From positions 1-33,323 of the forward strand of contig JANXTA010000151.1 of assembly GCA_025356395.1 (NCBI GenBank): 33,323 bases of DNA, read 5' to 3'. The position numbers and the translations under genes are program-made. Positions 23,356-32,576 of this stretch are shown here, one piece after another. Within the stretch, counting starts at the first letter, position 1, and each line of letters begins with the position of its first letter. The notes under the pieces were generated by a model. The model saw only the letters and a list, made by a program, of their open reading frames with translations, did no database searches and had not been told where the DNA came from. Source of the stretch: Betaproteobacteria bacterium. GTDB lineage: Bacteria; Pseudomonadota; Gammaproteobacteria; Burkholderiales; Burkholderiaceae_D.

Positions 23356-25980
23356 TCAATCGCAAGCGGCACGCAGATAAGCCGCGGTTCGACTCCCGGC
23401 CGCCTGCGCGACCTTCGACGGCGGTCCGCTCGCGACGATCCGTCCGCCCTCGTCGCCCGCGCCCGGCCCGAGGTCGATGACCCAGTCGCTGCCCGCCACG
23501 ACGCGCATCTCGTGCTCGACCACGACGACCGTGTTGCCGGCATCGACCAGCCCGTTCAGTTGCCGCATCAGCTTGTCGACGTCGGCCGGATGCAATCCCG
23601 TCGTCGGTTCGTCGAGTACATACAGCGTGTCGCCGCGCTGCGTGCGTTGCAGCTCGGTCGCGAGCTTGATGCGCTGCGCCTCGCCGCCCGACAGTTCGGT
23701 GGCGGGCTGGCCAAGCCGCAGGTAGCCGAGGCCGATGGCCTGCAGCAACGCGAGCGGGCGCTGGACGACCGCCTCGTCGGCGAAGAAGGCGAGCGCCTGA
23801 TAGACCGTCATCGCCAGGACCTCGGCGATGTTCTTCTCGTGCCACGTGACCTTCAGCGTGTCGTCGTTGTAGCGCGCGCCATGGCAGGTCGGGCACGGCG
23901 CGTAGACGCTCGGCATGAACAGCAGCTCGACCGACACGAAGCCCTCGCCCTCGCAGGTCGTACAGCGTCCCTTCGCGACGTTGAACGAGAAGCGGCCGGC
24001 GTCGTAGCGATGTGCCTTCGCTGCTTTGGTCGACGCGAACAGCTTGCGGACCGGATCGAACAGGCCGGTGTAGGTCGCGAGGTTCGAGCGCGGCGTGCGA
24101 CCGATCGGCTTCTGGTCGACCTGCACCAGTCGCCGGATCGCGTCGACCGCACCGGCAAGGCGACCCTCGGTCGCTTCGACGGCCTGGTCCTCGAGACGTG
24201 CGAGCGGATCGTCGGGTTCGTCTGTAGAGGGTTCCTGTCCGAGATGCTCGGCGACCAGTTCGACCAGTGCCTGGCTGACGAGGCTGGACTTGCCCGACCC
24301 CGACACGCCGGTCACCGTGCACAGCGCGCCGATCGGGAACTGGACGGTCACGTCGCGCAGGTTGTTGCGCGTGACGCCGACGAGTTCGAGCCAGCGCTGC
24401 GGCACGCGTGGGACAGGGCGCTTCGTCGATCGATCGGGAAAGAGATAGCGCGCGGTATGCGAGGCCTTCACGGCGCGCAGGCCTTCGGGCGGGCCGCTGT
24501 AGAGCACGCACCCGCCCTGCTCGCCTGCGTCCGGACCCACGTCGACGATCCAGTCCGCGTGGCGCATCACGTCGAGGTCGTGCTCAACGACGAACAGCGA
24601 GTTGCCAGCGCGCACGAGGCGATCGAGCGCGATCAGCAGCGCCTCGCCGTCAGCCGGATGCAGGCCGGCCGACGGTTCGTCGAGCACGTAGATCACGCCG
24701 AACAGGTTCGAGCGGATCTGCGTCGCGAGCCGCAGTCGCTGCAACTCGCCTGGCGACAGCGTCGGCGTGCTGCGGTCGAGCGCGAGGTAGCCGAGGCCGA
24801 GGTCGGTCAGCGTAGTGACGCGGTCGAGCACGTCGCGCGCGATGCGCTGTGCCGCGATGCGCTTCTCCTCGGACAGGTTGGGCGTGCGGCGCACGTCGGG
24901 CGAGGCCAGGTGCGCCGAACCGCCGGCCGCGACGCGACGCGCGAGGTCCTTCTTCGCGCTCGATCGGTCGACCACGTGTCCTTCGCCCTTCAATTCGAAA
25001 CGTCCTTCCGCCGCGGGACGCAGTGCCTCCTTCAGGTCGTTCATCGGCATGCGCGACAGCTCGCCGATGTCGAGCCCGGCGAAAGTCACCTGCAGCGATT
25101 CGTTCTTGAGCCGCTTGCCGTCGCAAGTCGGGCACGCGTTGCCGATCAGGTAGCGCGACACGCGCTTCTTCATCAGCGCGCTCTGTGTCGTCGCGAAGGT
25201 CTGCATGACGTACTTGCGCGCGCTCGTGAACGTGCCCTGGTAGCTCGGCTCGGCCTTGCGACGCAGCGCGGCTCGCGTCTCCTGCGGCGTGAGGCCGGCA
25301 TACACCGGCACCGTGGGCTGCTCGTCGGTGTAGAGGATCCAGTTGCGATCCTTCTTCGGCAGCTCGCGCCAAGGCGTGTCGACGTCGTAGCCGAGCGTGA
25401 CGAGGATGTCGCGCAGGTTCTGCCCGTGCCATGCGGGCGGCCACGCGGCGACGGCGCGCTTGCGGATCGTCAGCGTGTCGTCCGGCACCATCGAGTGTTC
25501 GGTCGCCTCGTAGATGCGCCCGAGGCCGTGGCAGGTCAGGCAGGCGCCCTCGGGCGTGTTCGGCGAGAAGTCCTCGGCATACAGCATCGGCTGGCCGGGC
25601 GGGTAGGTGCCGGCCCGCGAGTACAGCATCCGCAGCAGGCTCGACAACGACGTGACGCTACCGACCGACGAGCGCGTGCTCGGCGTGCCGCGCTGCTGCT
25701 GCAGCGCGACCGCGGGCGGCAGTCCTTCGATGGCATCGACGTCGGGCACGCCGACCTGGTCGATCAGGCGCCGCGCGTAGGGCGCGACCGACTCGAAATA
25801 ACGCCGTTGCGCCTCGGCGTACAGCGTACCGAAGGCCAGCGACGACTTACCCGAACCCGACACGCCGCTGAAGACCACCAGCGCATCGCGCGGGATGTCG
25901 ACGTCGATGTTCTTCAGGTTGTGCTCGCGGGCGCCGCGGACACGGACGAACGCGGTGTAGTCGACTGACTTCTTCTTCAT
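23356..25980 (-). CDS. UvrA-like ABC ATPase (UvrA2 type)
   Basis: An 874-aa tandem ABC protein related to excinuclease subunit UvrA (about 940 aa). Both halves have GVSGSGKSS (Lys45, Lys564) and [10 protein letters not shown] or [10 protein letters not shown] Walker B regions. Zinc-finger cysteines occur as [20 protein letters not shown] and CPTCHG. After [18 protein letters not shown] the usual UvrB-binding stretch (with a VVVDRL-like segment) is not visible, so this is probably a UvrA2/DrrC-like paralogue that binds DNA without loading UvrB. The first signature reads LSPGELQR (Pro410) where LSGGE is standard; the second is a normal LSGGEAQR. A role in tolerance of DNA-binding compounds is inference. 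Confidence 0.92.
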   Translation of the reverse strand: MKKKSVDYTAFVRVRGAREHNLKNIDVDIPRDALVVFSGVSGSGKSSLAFGTLYAEAQRRYFESVAPYARRLIDQVGVPDVDAIEGLPPAVALQQQRGTPSTRSSVGSVTSLSSLLRMLYSRAGTYPPGQPMLYAEDFSPNTPEGACLTCHGLGRIYEATEHSMVPDDTLTIRKRAVAAWPPAWHGQNLRDILVTLGYDVDTPWRELPKKDRNWILYTDEQPTVPVYAGLTPQETRAALRRKAEPSYQGTFTSARKYVMQTFATTQSALMKKRVSRYLIGNACPTCDGKRLKNESLQVTFAGLDIGELSRMPMNDLKEALRPAAEGRFELKGEGHVVDRSSAKKDLARRVAAGGSAHLASPDVRRTPNLSEEKRIAAQRIARDVLDRVTTLTDLGLGYLALDRSTPTLSPGELQRLRLATQIRSNLFGVIYVLDEPSAGLHPADGEALLIALDRLVRAGNSLFVVEHDLDVMRHADWIVDVGPDAGEQGGCVLYSGPPEGLRAVKASHTARYLFPDRSTKRPVPRVPQRWLELVGVTRNNLRDVTVQFPIGALCTVTGVSGSGKSSLVSQALVELVAEHLGQEPSTDEPDDPLARLEDQAVEATEGRLAGAVDAIRRLVQVDQKPIGRTPRSNLATYTGLFDPVRKLFASTKAAKAHRYDAGRFSFNVAKGRCTTCEGEGFVSVELLFMPSVYAPCPTCHGARYNDDTLKVTWHEKNIAEVLAMTVYQALAFFADEAVVQRPLALLQAIGLGYLRLGQPATELSGGEAQRIKLATELQRTQRGDTLYVLDEPTTGLHPADVDKLMRQLNGLVDAGNTVVVVEHEMRVVAGSDWVIDLGPGAGDEGGRIVASGPPSKVAQAAGSRTAAYLRAACD

Positions 25981-26021
25981 CGCAACCTCGACCTCACGCC
26001 ATGCAGGATCGCGATTGTTGG

Positions 26022-26037
26022 CGGACCGAGAGGTCCG
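26022..26037. other. hairpin between the hydrolase pseudogene and the uvrA-like gene
   Basis: CGGACC-GAGA-GGTCCG: a perfect 6-bp stem with a GNRA-type loop on the plus strand, 41 bp upstream of the uvrA-like start and 24 bp past the pseudogene end. No T-run follows, so a terminator role is uncertain. Confidence 0.3.
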
Positions 26038-26061
26038 GCGCCTCGGCTGTCGCCTGAACCG

Positions 26062-26795
26062 TCAGCGGAGAAACTCCCGCACCACGTCGAGCGACCACTG
26101 CGGTGCGTCCTCCTGCGGCAGATGACCGACGCCCGGCAGTGGCACCAGCTTCGCCCCGGGGATCGCCTTCCGGAAATTGGCGGCGTTCCTGAACGGGATC
26201 ATCCGGTTCTCCTCGCCCCACAGCAGCAACGTAGGCGCGAGGCTCATCTTGACCAGCGGCTTCGGCAGAACGTAGCGCAGCGCCTTGACGGTCGCAGGCA
26301 CGTCGGGCTTGACGCCGTACTCAAAGCCCGGGCTCGCGAAGCCGTCCGGCGAGATCAGGACCAGCCTGTCGACGCGCTCGGGATGTTCGGCCGCGAAGGT
26401 CCACGCGATGCGGCCGCCCATCGAGTTGCCGACCACGCTCGCCTTCGCGGCGCCGAGCTGGTCCATCAGCGCGATCAGCACCGCGATGCTGGGCGCGTCG
26501 GTGTAGTCGCCGGTCGGGTCGGGCTCAGTCCGCAACCCGGGAGGTCGAGACGGCTCACGCGATGATCGACGGACAGCGGACCGGCCCAGTCTTCCCAGGT
26601 ATGCAGGCTCGCGCCGAAGCCGTGCAGCAGCAGAACGGCGGGCGCATCCTTGGGCCCGCCGTCGCGCACGTCGAGCCGCGTGCCGGCGACGTCGACCATG
26701 TCGGCCGGAGACTGCAGATACAGCGCTTCGAGCGAGGCGCGGTCACAGTCCGGGGTCCACAGCAGGAAGGCCACGAGGGCCACGACGATGACCAT
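26062..26795 (-). pseudogene. alpha/beta hydrolase, frameshifted and probably missing its cap
   Basis: The N-terminal part (from ATG 26795, or TTG 26822) has a membrane anchor (MVIVVALVAFLLW), VAGTRLDVRDGGPKDAPAV, LLLHGFGASLHTWEDW and RLDLPGCGLSP. The rest is in another frame: PTGDYTDAPSIAVL, the nucleophile elbow VVGNSMGGRI, RLVLISPDGFASPG, LLLWGEENRMIPF and GVGHLPQEDAP, ending at 26062. The frames meet at about 26520-26530, where related sequences usually read GLSPPDPTGDY; loss of 1 or 4 bases would explain it. VKMSLAP also joins directly to TLLLWGEE, where relatives I recall carry about 60 residues of cap domain, suggesting an internal in-frame deletion. Confidence 0.78.
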
Positions 26796-26939
26796 GCAGG
26801 CGACGAGGACGGGGAGTTTCAAGCGCGGGTGCGGAACGATTCGACAAGCGGGCGGCGAACGCACCGCAGGGTGCGCCCCGTGTCGAACGGCGCGGTCAGG
26901 CACAGTGGCGCCTCGCCATCCGATCCTGCAGGAGTCCGC

Positions 26940-27959
26940 ATGAAAGCCGTCGCCTATCAACACGCATTGCCCATCGCCGATCCGCTGTCGCTGGTCGACA
27001 CGACATTGCCCGATCCCGTGCCCGGTCCGCGCGACCTGCTGGTCGACGTCAGGGCGGTCTCGGTGAACCCGGTCGACACCAAGATCCGCAAGAACGTCGC
27101 ACCCGATGCGGGCGGCTGGAAGGTGCTGGGCTGGGACGCGAGCGGCGTCGTGTCGGCGGTCGGTTCCGACGTGACGCGTTTCAAAGCAGGAGACCGGGTC
27201 TGGTACGCCGGATCGCTGACGCGGCCGGGCAGCAACAGCGAACGGCAGGTCGTCGACGAGCGCCTTGCCGGCAGGATGCCGACGTCTCTCGATTTCGCCT
27301 CGGCCGCAGCGCTGCCGCTGACGACCATCACCGCGTGGGAGATGCTGTTCGATCGCCTGAAGATCGCGCCCGGCAAGCACCATCACGGCGACGCGATCCT
27401 GATCGTCGGCGCATCGGGCGGCGTCGGTTCGATCCTGACGCAGCTCGCGCGACGCCTGACCGGACTGACCGTGATCGGCACGGCGTCACGACCCGAGACG
27501 CGCGACTGGGTCACGCAGCTCGGCGCGCACGCGGTGGTCGATCACACGAAGCCACTCGCGAAGGAAGTTGCCGACCTCGGTCTCGGCGCGCCGCGCTACG
27601 TCGTCAGCCTGAACAGCACCGAGCAGCACTTCGCCCAGCTCACCGAAGCGATCGCGCCGCAAGGCGACTTCGGCCTGATCGACGATCCGAAGCCGGGCGC
27701 GATAGACCTCAACCTGCTCAAGCGCAAGAGCGTCGCGACGCACTGGGAGTTCATGTTCACGCGCTCGATGTTCGAGACGCCGGACATGGGCGCGCAGGGC
27801 GACCTGCTCGACGAAGTAGCGCAGCTGGTCGATGCCGGCGTGCTGCGCACGACCGTCGGCGAGCACTTCGGGACGATCGATGCCGCGAACCTGAAGAAGG
27901 CGCACGCGCTGCTCGAGAGCGGGAAGGCGCGCGGCAAGATCGTGCTGGAAGGGTTCTAG
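26940..27959 (+). CDS. zinc-type alcohol dehydrogenase family / quinone oxidoreductase
   Basis: A 339-aa medium-chain reductase. The GroES-like N-terminal domain has MKAVAYQHALPI and VSVNPVDTKIRKN. The Rossmann domain has ILIVGASGGVGSI (about residues 153-165) and WVTQLGAHAVVDHTKP. The catalytic-zinc Cys/His set is absent: WDASGVVSAVGSDVTRFKAGDRVWYAG matches the zinc-free NADPH:quinone reductase branch. ATG 26940 has AGGAG upstream. It is divergent from the hydrolase pseudogene, and its stop shares CTAG with the convergent DUF3034 gene. Physiological substrate unknown. Confidence 0.93.
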   Translation: MKAVAYQHALPIADPLSLVDTTLPDPVPGPRDLLVDVRAVSVNPVDTKIRKNVAPDAGGWKVLGWDASGVVSAVGSDVTRFKAGDRVWYAGSLTRPGSNSERQVVDERLAGRMPTSLDFASAAALPLTTITAWEMLFDRLKIAPGKHHHGDAILIVGASGGVGSILTQLARRLTGLTVIGTASRPETRDWVTQLGAHAVVDHTKPLAKEVADLGLGAPRYVVSLNSTEQHFAQLTEAIAPQGDFGLIDDPKPGAIDLNLLKRKSVATHWEFMFTRSMFETPDMGAQGDLLDEVAQLVDAGVLRTTVGEHFGTIDAANLKKAHALLESGKARGKIVLEGF

Positions 27960-28807
27960 AAGCCGAGCTGCCCCGCCAGGTAGAGCCCGTCCTGGCGCTT
28001 CTTGTCGGCGATCTGCCCCAGCTTCGCCCAGGCAACGGTCAGCGCGACGTGCTTGTTCGGCAGCCAGGCGACGAAGACGTCCTGATAGGCCTGCTCGCGG
28101 AAGGCGGAAAGGTTGTTCGGCTTCTGGCGATACTCGTAGCCGACGCCGATCCGGTCCGTCAGGAACAGCGCGGCCGAGCCTTCGAAGACCAGGCGATAAC
28201 GATCGTTCAGGTCGCCGCCGAAGCCGAGGATGCCGAGCTGGTTGGCCTTGGTCGCACGCATCGTCGCATTCAGCAGCACGTTGCGGCCCGCAGCGCCCGC
28301 GAGGAACAGCTTGGTCGCAGCCACGTAGAAATCGGTCCCCGTTCCATTGCTCGCGCCGATCGCCTTCGGGATGAAATCGTAGTCGCGGTTGTGCTTGTAC
28401 TGCAGGCCGAGCGCGATCTGCGGCAGCCAGCGATCCTGGTCATAGACCGCGTCGCCGAACGCACGCATCTTGAGCCCGACGATGTCCAGCTGGATCGAAT
28501 GACCTGGCACGGTGCTGCCCAATCCGAAGCGTTGCCGGGCGAGCGAGACCTCGACGCGGTCGTGGAGGCCGACCGCGACCGACGCCGACTGCAGGCGGAA
28601 GTCGCTGATGTCGAGATAGGTGGTCGACGCGGTGACGCCGATCTCGTCCTGCGTGCCGTAGCCGGCGATCAGCGCCCACGGCACGATCCCGCCGCCGCCG
28701 GCCCCTTCGATCTCCGTCACGCCGCCGGTGGCGAGGATGCGGCCCTGCCCGTGCGCAGTACCGGCAGCGAGCACCAGCCATGAGATCGCCCACAGCAGCC
28801 GCGCCAT
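27956..28807 (-). CDS. DUF3034 family exported protein
   Basis: A 283-aa secreted or outer-membrane protein of the DUF3034 type. The signal peptide is MARLLWAISWLVLAAGTAHG. Next comes a glycine-rich GGVTEIEGAGGGGIVPWALIAGYG and alternating strands typical of a beta-barrel (ASVAVGLHDRVEVSLARQRFGLG, LQYKHNRDYDFIPKAIGA), ending LYLAGQLGF with the C-terminal Phe common in outer-membrane barrels. ATG 28807 has a weak ribosome site; a TTG at 28840 preceded by AAGGAA would add 11 residues with an RR pair before the same signal core. It is divergent from the haemoglobin-cupredoxin-c-di-GMP operon, and DUF3034 genes are often found beside such genes (recollection, not verified here). Confidence 0.85.
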   Translation of the reverse strand: MARLLWAISWLVLAAGTAHGQGRILATGGVTEIEGAGGGGIVPWALIAGYGTQDEIGVTASTTYLDISDFRLQSASVAVGLHDRVEVSLARQRFGLGSTVPGHSIQLDIVGLKMRAFGDAVYDQDRWLPQIALGLQYKHNRDYDFIPKAIGASNGTGTDFYVAATKLFLAGAAGRNVLLNATMRATKANQLGILGFGGDLNDRYRLVFEGSAALFLTDRIGVGYEYRQKPNNLSAFREQAYQDVFVAWLPNKHVALTVAWAKLGQIADKKRQDGLYLAGQLGF

Positions 28808-29069
28808 CAAGGCGCCGCCGCGCCTGCCGATTGTCTTCAAAGGATTCCTTTCGTCGTGGAAGCTCGATGCGCCGCCCGCGTGCGAATCCGAATACTTCCC
28901 TATCAAGTTCGCGCCGTGGATGCCGATGCGGTGCTGGAAGCGTCCATCCCCCGCCATCTCGCGTCTCCTGGCTTTGTACCAAGCGGCGCGAAGAGCGCAA
29001 AGCTGGAACAGCACTTCAAAACCCGGCCATTTCCGCGATCCCTCCTTCACCACGAACGCCGACGGACGA

Positions 29070-29498
29070 ATGAAATACCTCCTCTCCCTACTGGCCGTCT
29101 TCCCGCTGCTGATCGTCGAACTGGCACATGCGGACGACCCCGATCCCAGCCTCTACCAACGCCTCGGCGGCGAGCCGATAGTGACCCGGGTGGTCGAGCA
29201 GACCATCCGGTCGATGGCCGACGACCCGGTGGTCAATCGCTCCTTCGAAGGCATCAATCTCGCCAAGCTCGACGCGAAGATCGTGCTGCAGATCTGCGCG
29301 CTGTCGGGCGGCGGCTGCAAGTACGACGGCGACGACATGAAGCTCGCCCACCAGGGCATGAACATCGGGCAGCGCGAGTTCTACGCGCTGGTCGAAGCAT
29401 TGCGGACGGCACTCGACGCCAATGGCGTCGGCGAGCGCGAGAAGAACGAGCTGCTGCGCCTGCTGGCGCCGATGAAACGCGACGTCGTCAGCGGTTGA
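29070..29498 (+). CDS. exported group 1 truncated haemoglobin
   Basis: A 142-aa globin with a cleavable signal peptide (MKYLLSLLAVFPLLIVELAHA), so it should act in the periplasm, which is unusual for trHbs. The mature part begins SLYQRLGGEPIVTRVVEQ, the group 1 start. The probable proximal haem ligand is His94 in MKLAHQGMNI, and CKYDGDDM before it matches the family's YxGxxM. The globin ends with NELLRLLAPMKRDVV. Candidate ligands are O2 or NO. ATG 29070 is chosen for the signal peptide. It is followed 16 bp later by the cupredoxin gene and is first of three genes in a probable operon. Confidence 0.9.
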   Translation: MKYLLSLLAVFPLLIVELAHADDPDPSLYQRLGGEPIVTRVVEQTIRSMADDPVVNRSFEGINLAKLDAKIVLQICALSGGGCKYDGDDMKLAHQGMNIGQREFYALVEALRTALDANGVGEREKNELLRLLAPMKRDVVSG

Positions 29499-29514
29499 TC
29501 CGCGAAGTCCCTTC

Positions 29515-30120
29515 ATGCGACCCACGGTCCTTCGCACCCTCCTGGCCACGGCGCTGCTCGCGTACGCGGGCAGCGCCGTGCCGGCTTCGCTGACGGTTCA
29601 CGTCGCGGACCAGTCGGCGGCACCGGTCGAGGACGCCGTGGTGTACGCGATTCCCACCGGTCCGGTCGTCGTCAACCGGAGTCCGGCCAACGTCGAGATC
29701 GCGCAGGTGAAGCTGGCCTTCACGCCGCTCGTCACGGTGATCCAGACCGGTGGGTCGGTTGCTTTCCCCAACCGCGACACGGTCCGCCACCACGTCTATT
29801 CGTTCTCCCCCGCGAAGATCTTCGAGCTGCGGCTCTATGCCGGCCTGCCCACGACGCCGGTCGTGTTCGACAAGCCCGGCCTCGTGGTCCTCGGCTGCAA
29901 TATCCACGACCGCATGGTCGCGTACGTCATGGTGGTCGACACGCCCTGGTTCGGGAAGACGAGCGCCGACGGCCACGTGAAGATCGCGGGCCTGCCCGCC
30001 GGTGAATACAAGGTCGCGGTGTGGAATCCGCGGCTGAAAGCCGACGGCATGCCGAAGACCGTCAACGTCACCGCGGACGCGAGCGTCGACACCGTCGTCG
30101 ATCTCAAGCCGGCCTCGTGA
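29515..30120 (+). CDS. exported cupredoxin-like protein (methylamine utilisation protein family)
   Basis: A 201-aa protein with signal peptide MRPTVLRTLLATALLAYAGSAVPA. A cupredoxin fold is suggested by FTPLVTVIQTGGSVAFPNRDTVRHHVYSFS (His92/His93) and LGCNIHDRMVAYVMVVDTPWF (Cys128, His131, Met134), which would supply type 1 copper ligands. After about residue 150 an Ig-like stretch follows (GHVKIAGLPAGEYKVAVWNPR). It sits between the globin and the GGDEF-EAL gene, and its stop overlaps the next start (GTGA, 30117-30120). A periplasmic electron-carrier or copper-sensing role is inferred. Confidence 0.86.
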   Translation: MRPTVLRTLLATALLAYAGSAVPASLTVHVADQSAAPVEDAVVYAIPTGPVVVNRSPANVEIAQVKLAFTPLVTVIQTGGSVAFPNRDTVRHHVYSFSPAKIFELRLYAGLPTTPVVFDKPGLVVLGCNIHDRMVAYVMVVDTPWFGKTSADGHVKIAGLPAGEYKVAVWNPRLKADGMPKTVNVTADASVDTVVDLKPAS

Positions 30121-32552
30121 AGCTCGCCACCCTGCGCACGAAGATGCCCGCCCTGCTGCGCAAGCACGGCCTGCAGACGCGCATCGTGGTCGCGTTCGTC
30201 GCGCTGCTGTCCACCTTGCAGGTGGCTTCGTTCTTCGTCGTCCACCTCACCGGCACGACCACGAGTGAACAGAATCTCGCCAAGGACCTGGTCACCGGCG
30301 AGCGCGTGTTCAGCCGCATCCTCGACCAGAACGCCGAGCAGCTGGCCCAGGGCGGCCGCATTCTCTCGTCCGATTTCGCCTTCCGTGAGGCGGTGGCGAC
30401 AAAAGATCGAGAGACCATGGTCTCGGCGCTGGCCAACCACGGCGCGCGCATCAAGTCCAACCTGATGCTGTTGATGGACCTCGAGCACCAGGTCATCGCC
30501 GATACGTTGCCGGCCACGATGGCCGGCCATCGATTCGCGCTCGCGCACCTCGTCACCGTGGCCGAGACCAAGGGCTCGGCATCGGCCGTGGTGCACGTCG
30601 ACGGCGCGATCTACCAGGTCGTCGTGGTGCCGGTACTTGCGCCAGTGCCGATCGCGTGGGTCGTGATGGGCTTCCGCCTCGACAACGCCGATGCGCTCGA
30701 CCTGCAGCGTCTCACTGGCCTGGAGGTCTCGTTCCTGAGCCGAAACAGGGATGGGACCTGGAAACTCGAAGGCACGACGTTGGCCGAGGCGCTGCGGCCC
30801 GCACTGCTGGCCTCGATCAGCAAGCTCATGGTCGAAAAGAAGAAGGGGGTCAGCACCGTGAAGCTCGACGGCGCCGACTTCATGACGCTGGTCTCCAGCC
30901 AAAGCACCGCGGGGGACGGTCGCGTGATCGCCGTGTTGCAAAGACCGCTCGACGATGCGCTGAAACCGTTCCATCAATTGCAGAACCAGATCCTGGTGAT
31001 CTCGGTTTTTGCGCTGCTGCTCGCGCTCGCCTGCAGCATGTTGATCGCGCGCAGCATCGCGCGACCCGTGCATCGCCTGGCCGCGTTCGCGCGCGGCTTC
31101 GCCAACGGCGAGCACAACGAGCCGATCGACATCCAGCAGAACGACGAGATCGGCGATCTGGCCGTCGCCTTCGACCAGATGCGCGAACGCATCACCGATC
31201 GTGAAAGCCGCATCCTGGATCTCGCCTATCGCGACGCGCTGACCGGCCTGCCCAATCGCGTGCTGTTCTCGGACCGGCTGCAGCAGCAGATCGCGCTGTC
31301 GCGGCGCTTGGGCAAGCCGCTGACCGTCGTCATGCTCGACCTCGACCGCTTCAAGTACGTCAACGACTCGCTCGGCCACCAGGGCGGCGACCTGCTGCTG
31401 GTCGAGGTTGGCAAGCGTCTGCAGGCCGTGATCCGTCGCCAGTCCGACACCATCGCGCGGATGGGCGGCGACGAGTTCGCCGTGCTGCTGCCCACCGAGG
31501 ACACGCGCGACGTGATGGGCGTCGTGCGCAAGCTGCAGGCGTGCCTCGAGACACCCATGACCATCGAGGGACATCTCGTGGATGCGCGCGCGAGCTTCGG
31601 CATCGCCACCTTTCCGGAACACGGCGAGGACCTCGTCACGCTGTTGCGACATGCCGACTCGGCGATGTACCTGGCCAAGCGCAACACCGCCGGCTACGCC
31701 ATCTACGACCCGCGTTACGACCAGGACTCGCGCGAGCGCCTGTCGCTGATGAGCGAGCTGCGCCAGGCCGTCGAACGCGACGAACTGATCCTCTACTACC
31801 AGCCGAAGATCGACCTCAAGACCCCCGGCGCCCTGCACGTCGAATGCCTGGTGCGATGGATCCATGCGACGCGCGGTTTCGTGGCGCCCGATCAGTTCAT
31901 CCCGTTCGCCGAACAGACCGGCTACATCTCGGTGATCACCGAGTGGGTGACCCGCAACGCGCTCGCACGACTGCGACGCTGGCGCGACATGGGGCTCGAC
32001 GTCCACGTGTCGATCAACATCTCGACGCGCGACCTCATGAACATGCACTTCGCGACGATGCTGGCCACGACGCTCGAAGCGAGCGGTTGTTCGGCCGACT
32101 GGATCACGCTGGAAATAATCGAGACCTCGATCCTCGACGACCCGGGCCATGCGCAGGAGAACATCGACCGGCTGCACCAGCAAGGCTGCCGCATCTCGAT
32201 CGACGACTTCGGCACCGGCTACTCGTCGCTTGCCTACCTGAAGCGGCTGCGGGTCGACGAGCTGAAGATCGACAAGTCTTTCGTGATGGACATGGCGGCG
32301 GACCCGAGCGACGCCGTGATCATTCGCTCGACCATCGAGCTGGGTCACAACATGGGCCTCAAGGTCGTCGCCGAGGGCGTGGAGACCGAAGCAGCGCTGC
32401 TGCAGTTGAAGGCGATGGGCTGCGACCTGGCACAGGGCTACCTGATGAGTCGACCGTTGCCCGCGGACGAACTCACCCGGTGGATGCTCGAGTCGCACTG
32501 GGTGGGCCGGCAAGCTGTCGAGATCGAAGACGCGGACGCGCTCGCGGCCTGA
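30117..32552 (+). CDS. membrane GGDEF-EAL cyclic-di-GMP protein
   Basis: An 811-aa protein with TM1 about residues 22-44, a roughly 245-residue periplasmic sensor region (about 45-290), TM2 about 292-313, a HAMP domain about 312-364, then GGDEF and EAL. The cyclase loop is GGDEF (450-454). In the phosphodiesterase, the EAL motif reads ECL (Glu576), while the other catalytic marks are present: SINIS, LEIIET, DDFGTGYS (Asp696/697), KIDKSF, EGVET and QGY. It may therefore make, degrade, or do both to c-di-GMP. The GTG start is coupled to the cupredoxin gene, so the periplasmic domain may read the state of the globin or cupredoxin. Confidence 0.93.
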   Translation: MKLATLRTKMPALLRKHGLQTRIVVAFVALLSTLQVASFFVVHLTGTTTSEQNLAKDLVTGERVFSRILDQNAEQLAQGGRILSSDFAFREAVATKDRETMVSALANHGARIKSNLMLLMDLEHQVIADTLPATMAGHRFALAHLVTVAETKGSASAVVHVDGAIYQVVVVPVLAPVPIAWVVMGFRLDNADALDLQRLTGLEVSFLSRNRDGTWKLEGTTLAEALRPALLASISKLMVEKKKGVSTVKLDGADFMTLVSSQSTAGDGRVIAVLQRPLDDALKPFHQLQNQILVISVFALLLALACSMLIARSIARPVHRLAAFARGFANGEHNEPIDIQQNDEIGDLAVAFDQMRERITDRESRILDLAYRDALTGLPNRVLFSDRLQQQIALSRRLGKPLTVVMLDLDRFKYVNDSLGHQGGDLLLVEVGKRLQAVIRRQSDTIARMGGDEFAVLLPTEDTRDVMGVVRKLQACLETPMTIEGHLVDARASFGIATFPEHGEDLVTLLRHADSAMYLAKRNTAGYAIYDPRYDQDSRERLSLMSELRQAVERDELILYYQPKIDLKTPGALHVECLVRWIHATRGFVAPDQFIPFAEQTGYISVITEWVTRNALARLRRWRDMGLDVHVSINISTRDLMNMHFATMLATTLEASGCSADWITLEIIETSILDDPGHAQENIDRLHQQGCRISIDDFGTGYSSLAYLKRLRVDELKIDKSFVMDMAADPSDAVIIRSTIELGHNMGLKVVAEGVETEAALLQLKAMGCDLAQGYLMSRPLPADELTRWMLESHWVGRQAVEIEDADALAA

Positions 32553-32576
32553 AGCGGCTCGGCACCACCCTCGTCG

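Noticed and set aside
23512-25968. 818-aa plus-strand open frame opposite the uvrA-like gene
   Set aside because: Antisense shadow with Arg-rich composition; the minus strand has full ABC motifs.
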